Shown: one piece after another, positions 60,611 through 64,000 of the stretch
How the letters are laid out: each line of letters starts with the position of its first letter
Position numbering within the stretch: position 1 is the first letter of the stretch
NCBI RefSeq assembly: GCF_900452415.1
Contig: NZ_UGNX01000001.1
Span: forward strand, 2,976,001-3,040,000
From: Legionella cincinnatiensis
GTDB taxonomy: Bacteria; Pseudomonadota; Gammaproteobacteria; Legionellales; Legionellaceae
Reading direction: 5' to 3'
Length of the DNA: 64,000 nucleotides
Translations under genes and position numbers: made by a program
Notes under the pieces: model-generated
What the model was told of the DNA's origin: nothing
What the model saw: the letters and a program-made list of their open reading frames with translations, nothing else
Databases searched by the model: none

Positions 60611-60767
60611 TGTAGCTCGATATAAAAAATAAGGTAATTTTTATATCGAACAGTTTTTTGGAACTAAATCCCATATAAATGCGGCACATCCTTGCTTAGC
60701 TAGTTTTAAGGAATAACGCTCATTCAGCAACATAAAACGCATTTTTATGCTTTTTATATGGAGCTTA
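60611..60767. mobile_element. Family 2 palindromic element, copy 3 (kbl-tdh gap)
   Basis: A 157-bp element with left end TGTAGCTCGATATAAAAA and right end TTTTTATATGGAGCTTACG, an inverted pair. It is flanked by the direct repeat CGTTACTTAA at 60601-60610 and 60768-60777 (the first two bases of the right copy overlap the end of the element). The right repeat includes the kbl stop codon. Confidence 0.62.
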
Positions 60768-60773
60768 CGTTAC

Positions 60774-61958
60774 TTAAATAACGGAAAATTCCTTACCTAC
60801 CGTTTCAAATGCAGCAATCGCTTTATCCAAATGATGCAATTCATGGGCAGCCGACATCTGGGTGCGAATTCGCGCTAGCCCTTTGGGAACTACTGGATAT
60901 GAAAAACCAACTACATAAATACCCAACTCTAATAAACGATTCGCCATACGCCCTGCTAGACTCGCATCACCCAGCATCACAGGAATAATCGAGTGTTCGC
61001 CTGGAATGAGTTTAAAACCTAAGCGAGTCATACCTTCGCGGAAATATTGGCTGTTACGCTTTAATTTTGCAGCCCAATGGTTATTTTTCATTAAATTATC
61101 TAAAACGATGCAAGAAGTATGTGCTATCACAGGAGCTAAGGTATTCGAAAATAAATAAGGTCTAGAACGTTGACGTAGCCATTCCACGATAGTTTTATCA
61201 GCTGCCGTATAACCTCCTGATGCCCCCCCTAAAGCTTTACCTAAAGTACCGGTAATGATATCAATTCGCTCACTGACGCCAAAATGCTCTGGGGTTCCTC
61301 GGCCTGTTTCACCCATAAAACCAACAGCATGAGAGTCATCAACCATAACCATAGCGTTATATTTATCGGCTAACTCACAAATGGCCGGGAGATTTGCCAA
61401 GATACCATCCATAGAAAAAACACCATCTGTTGCAATTAATCGAAAGCGCGCATTTTTGGCAGCCATTAACTGCTCTTCTAATGCCTTCATATCATTATTG
61501 GCGTATCGATAACGTGCCGCTTTACATAACCGTACACCATCAATAATACTTGCATGATTTAAGGCATCACTAATAATCGCATCATCTTCCCCCAGCAAAG
61601 TCTCAAAAAGACCTGTATTTGCATCAAAGCATGAAGAATAGAGTATCGTATCTTCTTTGTTTAAAAATTGGCTGATTTTCTGCTCAAGCTGTTTGTGTGG
61701 AGTTTGTGTCCCACATATAAAACGCACGGAGGCCATACCATAACCATATTGAGCCAATGCTTTTTGTCCTTCAGCAATTAATTCAGGATCATTCGCCAAA
61801 CCCAAATAGTTATTCGCGCATAGATTTATTACTTCTTTATGATTTACTGTGACAGCAGCTTGTTGTTGACTGGAAATAACCCGTTCTGACTTATATAAGC
61901 CTTCACTTTTAAGCGTTTCTATTTCTGTTTGCAAAAAATCAATAAATTGCTCACGCAC
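60774..61958 (-). CDS. kbl: 2-Amino-3-ketobutyrate CoA ligase (glycine C-acetyltransferase)
   Basis: A 394-residue PLP enzyme of the alpha-oxoamine synthase family that splits 2-amino-3-ketobutyrate with CoA into glycine and acetyl-CoA. The PLP lysine is in [13 protein letters not shown] near residue 241; [11 protein letters not shown] and [10 protein letters not shown] are signatures. It precedes tdh, the usual kbl-tdh pair for threonine breakdown. Confidence 0.96.
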   Translation of the reverse strand: MREQFIDFLQTEIETLKSEGLYKSERVISSQQQAAVTVNHKEVINLCANNYLGLANDPELIAEGQKALAQYGYGMASVRFICGTQTPHKQLEQKISQFLNKEDTILYSSCFDANTGLFETLLGEDDAIISDALNHASIIDGVRLCKAARYRYANNDMKALEEQLMAAKNARFRLIATDGVFSMDGILANLPAICELADKYNAMVMVDDSHAVGFMGETGRGTPEHFGVSERIDIITGTLGKALGGASGGYTAADKTIVEWLRQRSRPYLFSNTLAPVIAHTSCIVLDNLMKNNHWAAKLKRNSQYFREGMTRLGFKLIPGEHSIIPVMLGDASLAGRMANRLLELGIYVVGFSYPVVPKGLARIRTQMSAAHELHHLDKAIAAFETVGKEFSVI

Positions 61959-61997
61959 AGTATTCTCCTAAATATTGAATTTTCGTATTATAGCCTG

Positions 61998-62036
61998 AGG
62001 ACAGTGAGGCGAAATTGAAACCCATTTCGCTATGTC
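61998..62036. repeat. Imperfect inverted repeat upstream of kbl
   Basis: Within the 61959-62366 gap between divergent kbl and the methyltransferase gene, GGACA with GCGAAAT pairs to ATTTCGC with TGTCC around an AACCC loop region, with a short mismatch. It could be a regulatory stem or a leftover element arm. TTCCGC/GCGGAA arms near 62220-62255 are the only other structure I see. Confidence 0.4.
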
Positions 62037-62366
62037 CAAGCTACAAATCATAAGGAAACAACCCACTTTCAAAATAGGTTATCCTATTAAAAGATGCAGA
62101 TCATAACAAACTTTAAACAGAGTAACCATGAAATTTAGGATTCAAACATTATTTCTTAGCACATGAGTTGATTTTTTGTTAAGATTGAGTCCAAGTTTTG
62201 AAAGTGCATTGGCCATTCGTTTCCGCCGCATTGTTTCGCAGTAAGTCTGCGGAATCCAAAAACCAATCAAAATATGGATCTCATGCAGGCATATTTAGAT
62301 AGAAACAAAACTCAAGGAAATAAACTGGCCCAATATAAAATCTAAATAATCAACACGGTAGAACAA

Positions 62367-63020
62367 ATGAGTTATCAAAGCGCGCGTATTAATATGGTCA
62401 AGCAACAACTTCGAACTGGTGATGTTTTAAACGAATCCATACTTGATTTGTATGAAGTACTACTCAGACATGAGTTCGTCCCTGAACAATTTACCCATTT
62501 TGCCTACTCAGATATGCAAATTCCACTGAACCATGACCAACGAATGCTTACTCCTTTAGAGGAAGGTCTAATTTTGCAAGCACTTAATCTCCAAGGTCAT
62601 GAAATAGTTTTAGAAGTAGGTACAGGGAGCGGTTTCTTTACTGCCCTACTCAGTAAACTGTCTAAAAAGGTAATTAGTGTAGACTATTATGCTGATTTTA
62701 CGGCTCAAGCAGAAAAAAAATTAAAGGTACATCATTGCCATAATGTAGAATTAATTACAGGCGATGCGAGTCGAGGCTGGTTGGAGAAAGCACCTTATGA
62801 TGTTGTGATCTTCACCGGTGGATTAGAAAAAATAACCGAAACCGAAAAACTCCAAATTCTCCCTGGTGGTAAGCTATTTACCATATTAGGTAAGTCCCCT
62901 GTATTGCAAGGCAAATTATATGAACTAGACCATAATGAAAATTGGCATGAGTCCCTGCTTTTTGAAACAAATATTCCTTTATTGATCGACAAATCAAAAT
63001 CCAAAGAGTTTGTATTTTAG
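62367..63020 (+). CDS. Protein-L-isoaspartate O-methyltransferase-like protein
   Basis: A 217-residue SAM-dependent methyltransferase of the Pcm family. The SAM loop VLEVGTGSGFFTALLS is near residues 77-92 and the Pcm-type NMVKQQLRTGDV is at the N-terminus. Whether it repairs isoaspartate or has been repurposed is uncertain; the family's catalytic Ser region is not clear to me. It is 12 bases upstream of tolC and probably co-transcribed. Confidence 0.87.
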   Translation: MSYQSARINMVKQQLRTGDVLNESILDLYEVLLRHEFVPEQFTHFAYSDMQIPLNHDQRMLTPLEEGLILQALNLQGHEIVLEVGTGSGFFTALLSKLSKKVISVDYYADFTAQAEKKLKVHHCHNVELITGDASRGWLEKAPYDVVIFTGGLEKITETEKLQILPGGKLFTILGKSPVLQGKLYELDHNENWHESLLFETNIPLLIDKSKSKEFVF

Positions 63021-63032
63021 GAATTAGATCAA

Positions 63033-64000
63033 ATGAAAAAATTGCTGTTCTGCTCCCTCTTGGCTTTAGGTCTATTACCACAAGCATTTGCAACCGATCT
63101 AATGGATATTTATCATCAGGCTCTTGAAAATGATCCTGTGTTCAAGAATGCCTATGATACTTACATGGCTAATGCAGAAGCTCTTCCACAAGCACGTTCA
63201 GCACTACTGCCTCAAGTTGGGATTTCAGGCCAAGCAACTCGTAACTTTTTCCATGTGAATGATGGTTTTTTCACCATTCAAGACACCTATTATAATTCTA
63301 GAATGTGGCAAATTTCAGCCTCTCAAGCAATTTTCAATTTTCAAGCATGGGCAAAAGTACAACAAGCCAAAGCTTCTGTAAAAGCAGCCCAAGCTCTTTT
63401 TAATGATGCAGCACAAGATTTGATTCTCAGAACCGCAAAGGCCTATTTTGATGCGCTCTATGCCCAGGACACACTCAATTTTGCTGAGGCAAAAAAAAGA
63501 GCAAACAAACGCCAATACGATCAAGCCCAGCAACGGTTTCAAGTTGGGCTCGATCCTATTACTTCTGTTTATGAAGCAAAAGCCGCCTATGATCAATCTG
63601 TAGCTACCGTTATTGCTTCGCGAAATAACCAAATCAATCAAAATGAAAACTTAAGAAAATTAACCAATCATGTTTATGATTCGATAGTACCTTTACGTAA
63701 CGGTAAAATCCCATTGATAAAACCAGAACCTAATTATGCCGATCAATGGGTGGATACAGGACTGAAGCAAAATTATAAGTTATTGTCAGCCAAATACAAT
63801 CTTGAAGTAGCACGTGAAAACGTAAAAGCACTTTCTGCAGGAAACTGGCCTGTTATTTCACTGCAAGGAAATACAGCAGAAACAACAAATAGCTTAAATA
63901 CTACAACTGACAATAATCCTTTATTACCCGCAAATCAGAAACAATCCACCGTTGGACTTGCTTTAAATTTTCCAGTATATCAAGGAGGCCTAGTTCGTTC
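63033..64000 (+). CDS. tolC: TolC-family outer-membrane channel, 5' part
   Basis: An open frame from ATG 63033 runs to the right edge (322 codons and 2 bases). Signal peptide about 1-21 (cut after AFA), then TDLMDIYHQALENDP, the canonical TolC start, and the first coiled-coil region (AQDLILRTAKAYFDALYAQD and QRFQVGLDPITSVYEAKA). The C-terminal third lies outside the window. TolC is the outer-membrane exit duct for RND pumps and type I secretion. Confidence 0.95.
   Translation, partial: MKKLLFCSLLALGLLPQAFATDLMDIYHQALENDPVFKNAYDTYMANAEALPQARSALLPQVGISGQATRNFFHVNDGFFTIQDTYYNSRMWQISASQAIFNFQAWAKVQQAKASVKAAQALFNDAAQDLILRTAKAYFDALYAQDTLNFAEAKKRANKRQYDQAQQRFQVGLDPITSVYEAKAAYDQSVATVIASRNNQINQNENLRKLTNHVYDSIVPLRNGKIPLIKPEPNYADQWVDTGLKQNYKLLSAKYNLEVARENVKALSAGNWPVISLQGNTAETTNSLNTTTDNNPLLPANQKQSTVGLALNFPVYQGGLVR

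Noticed and set aside
62274..62347. 24-codon open frame upstream of the pcm-like gene
   Set aside because: Too short and without a clear ribosome site to be supported.

Overview
The window looks like chromosomal DNA of a Legionella species, probably not L. pneumophila. It is AT-rich. It carries EnhA-type L,D-transpeptidase lipoproteins, a soluble DotI/IcmL-domain protein, a short LspC-like type II secretion protein, two unrecognised proteins next to its left edge, and a gene content typical of that genus. The genus call is inference from protein resemblance; there is no rRNA in the window. I saw no rRNA, tRNA, CRISPR array, prophage or transposase gene.

Layout. 1-2.4 kb: a large unrecognised protein running off the left edge, preceded by a small His-tailed protein (both minus). 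2.7-5 kb: a site-2-type protease and pdxB, then a small secreted protein. 5-10.4 kb: a shortened division/cell-wall cluster on the minus strand, mraZ-rsmH-ftsL-ftsI-murE, with a recognisable mraZ promoter and three GTGGAG operator repeats; a palindromic element separates ftsI from murE and no murF follows. 10.6-17.5 kb: coaX, an EnhA-like L,D-transpeptidase, a cytochrome c5-type protein, an SDR dehydrogenase, an isochorismatase-fold hydrolase, an HtrA-type protease and an unknown. 17.9-23.9 kb: mutY, gspC/lspC with a Sel1-like lipoprotein, a Cys/Met-metabolism PLP enzyme, dapD-dapE and a small membrane protein. 23.9-31 kb: a glycine-zipper lipoprotein, dnaB-alr, a DUF2147 protein and a SWIM-SNF2 helicase. 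31-41.6 kb: nadE, a 466-residue effector-like unknown, an outer-membrane barrel, a nusB-thiL-pgpA-perM run, glyA-nrdR and three small exported proteins. 41.8-46.3 kb: an RND efflux adaptor and pump. 46.3-47 kb: a cluster of palindromic repeats. 47-50.2 kb: valS and a VOC-like protein. 50.3-56.2 kb: a tightly coupled SDR-hutI-DUF3298-OPT run divergent from hutG. 56.2-64 kb: the IcmL-domain protein, a second EnhA-like protein, ettA, kbl-tdh, a pcm-like methyltransferase and the start of tolC.

How the genes work together. The murE, ftsI, dapD, dapE, alr and EnhA-like genes all serve peptidoglycan and its meso-diaminopimelate and D-Ala precursors. HutI/HutG, Tdh/Kbl and the OPT transporter fit an organism that lives on amino acids and peptides. 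The RND pump, lspC and tolC are envelope export machinery.

The most interesting non-coding signal is two families of short palindromic, non-autonomous elements. Family 1 is about 185-196 bp, has inverted ends of the form CGTGAGTNTCGNATAAG, and shows clear 9-bp direct repeats (TTAAGTTAA or TTAATTTAA) at its best-preserved copies. Five copies are present, one of them enlarged by an internal palindrome and two in tandem sharing one target repeat. Family 2 is about 145-157 bp, has three copies, similar ends and AT-rich direct repeats. Several copies sit exactly on the stop codon of a neighbouring gene.
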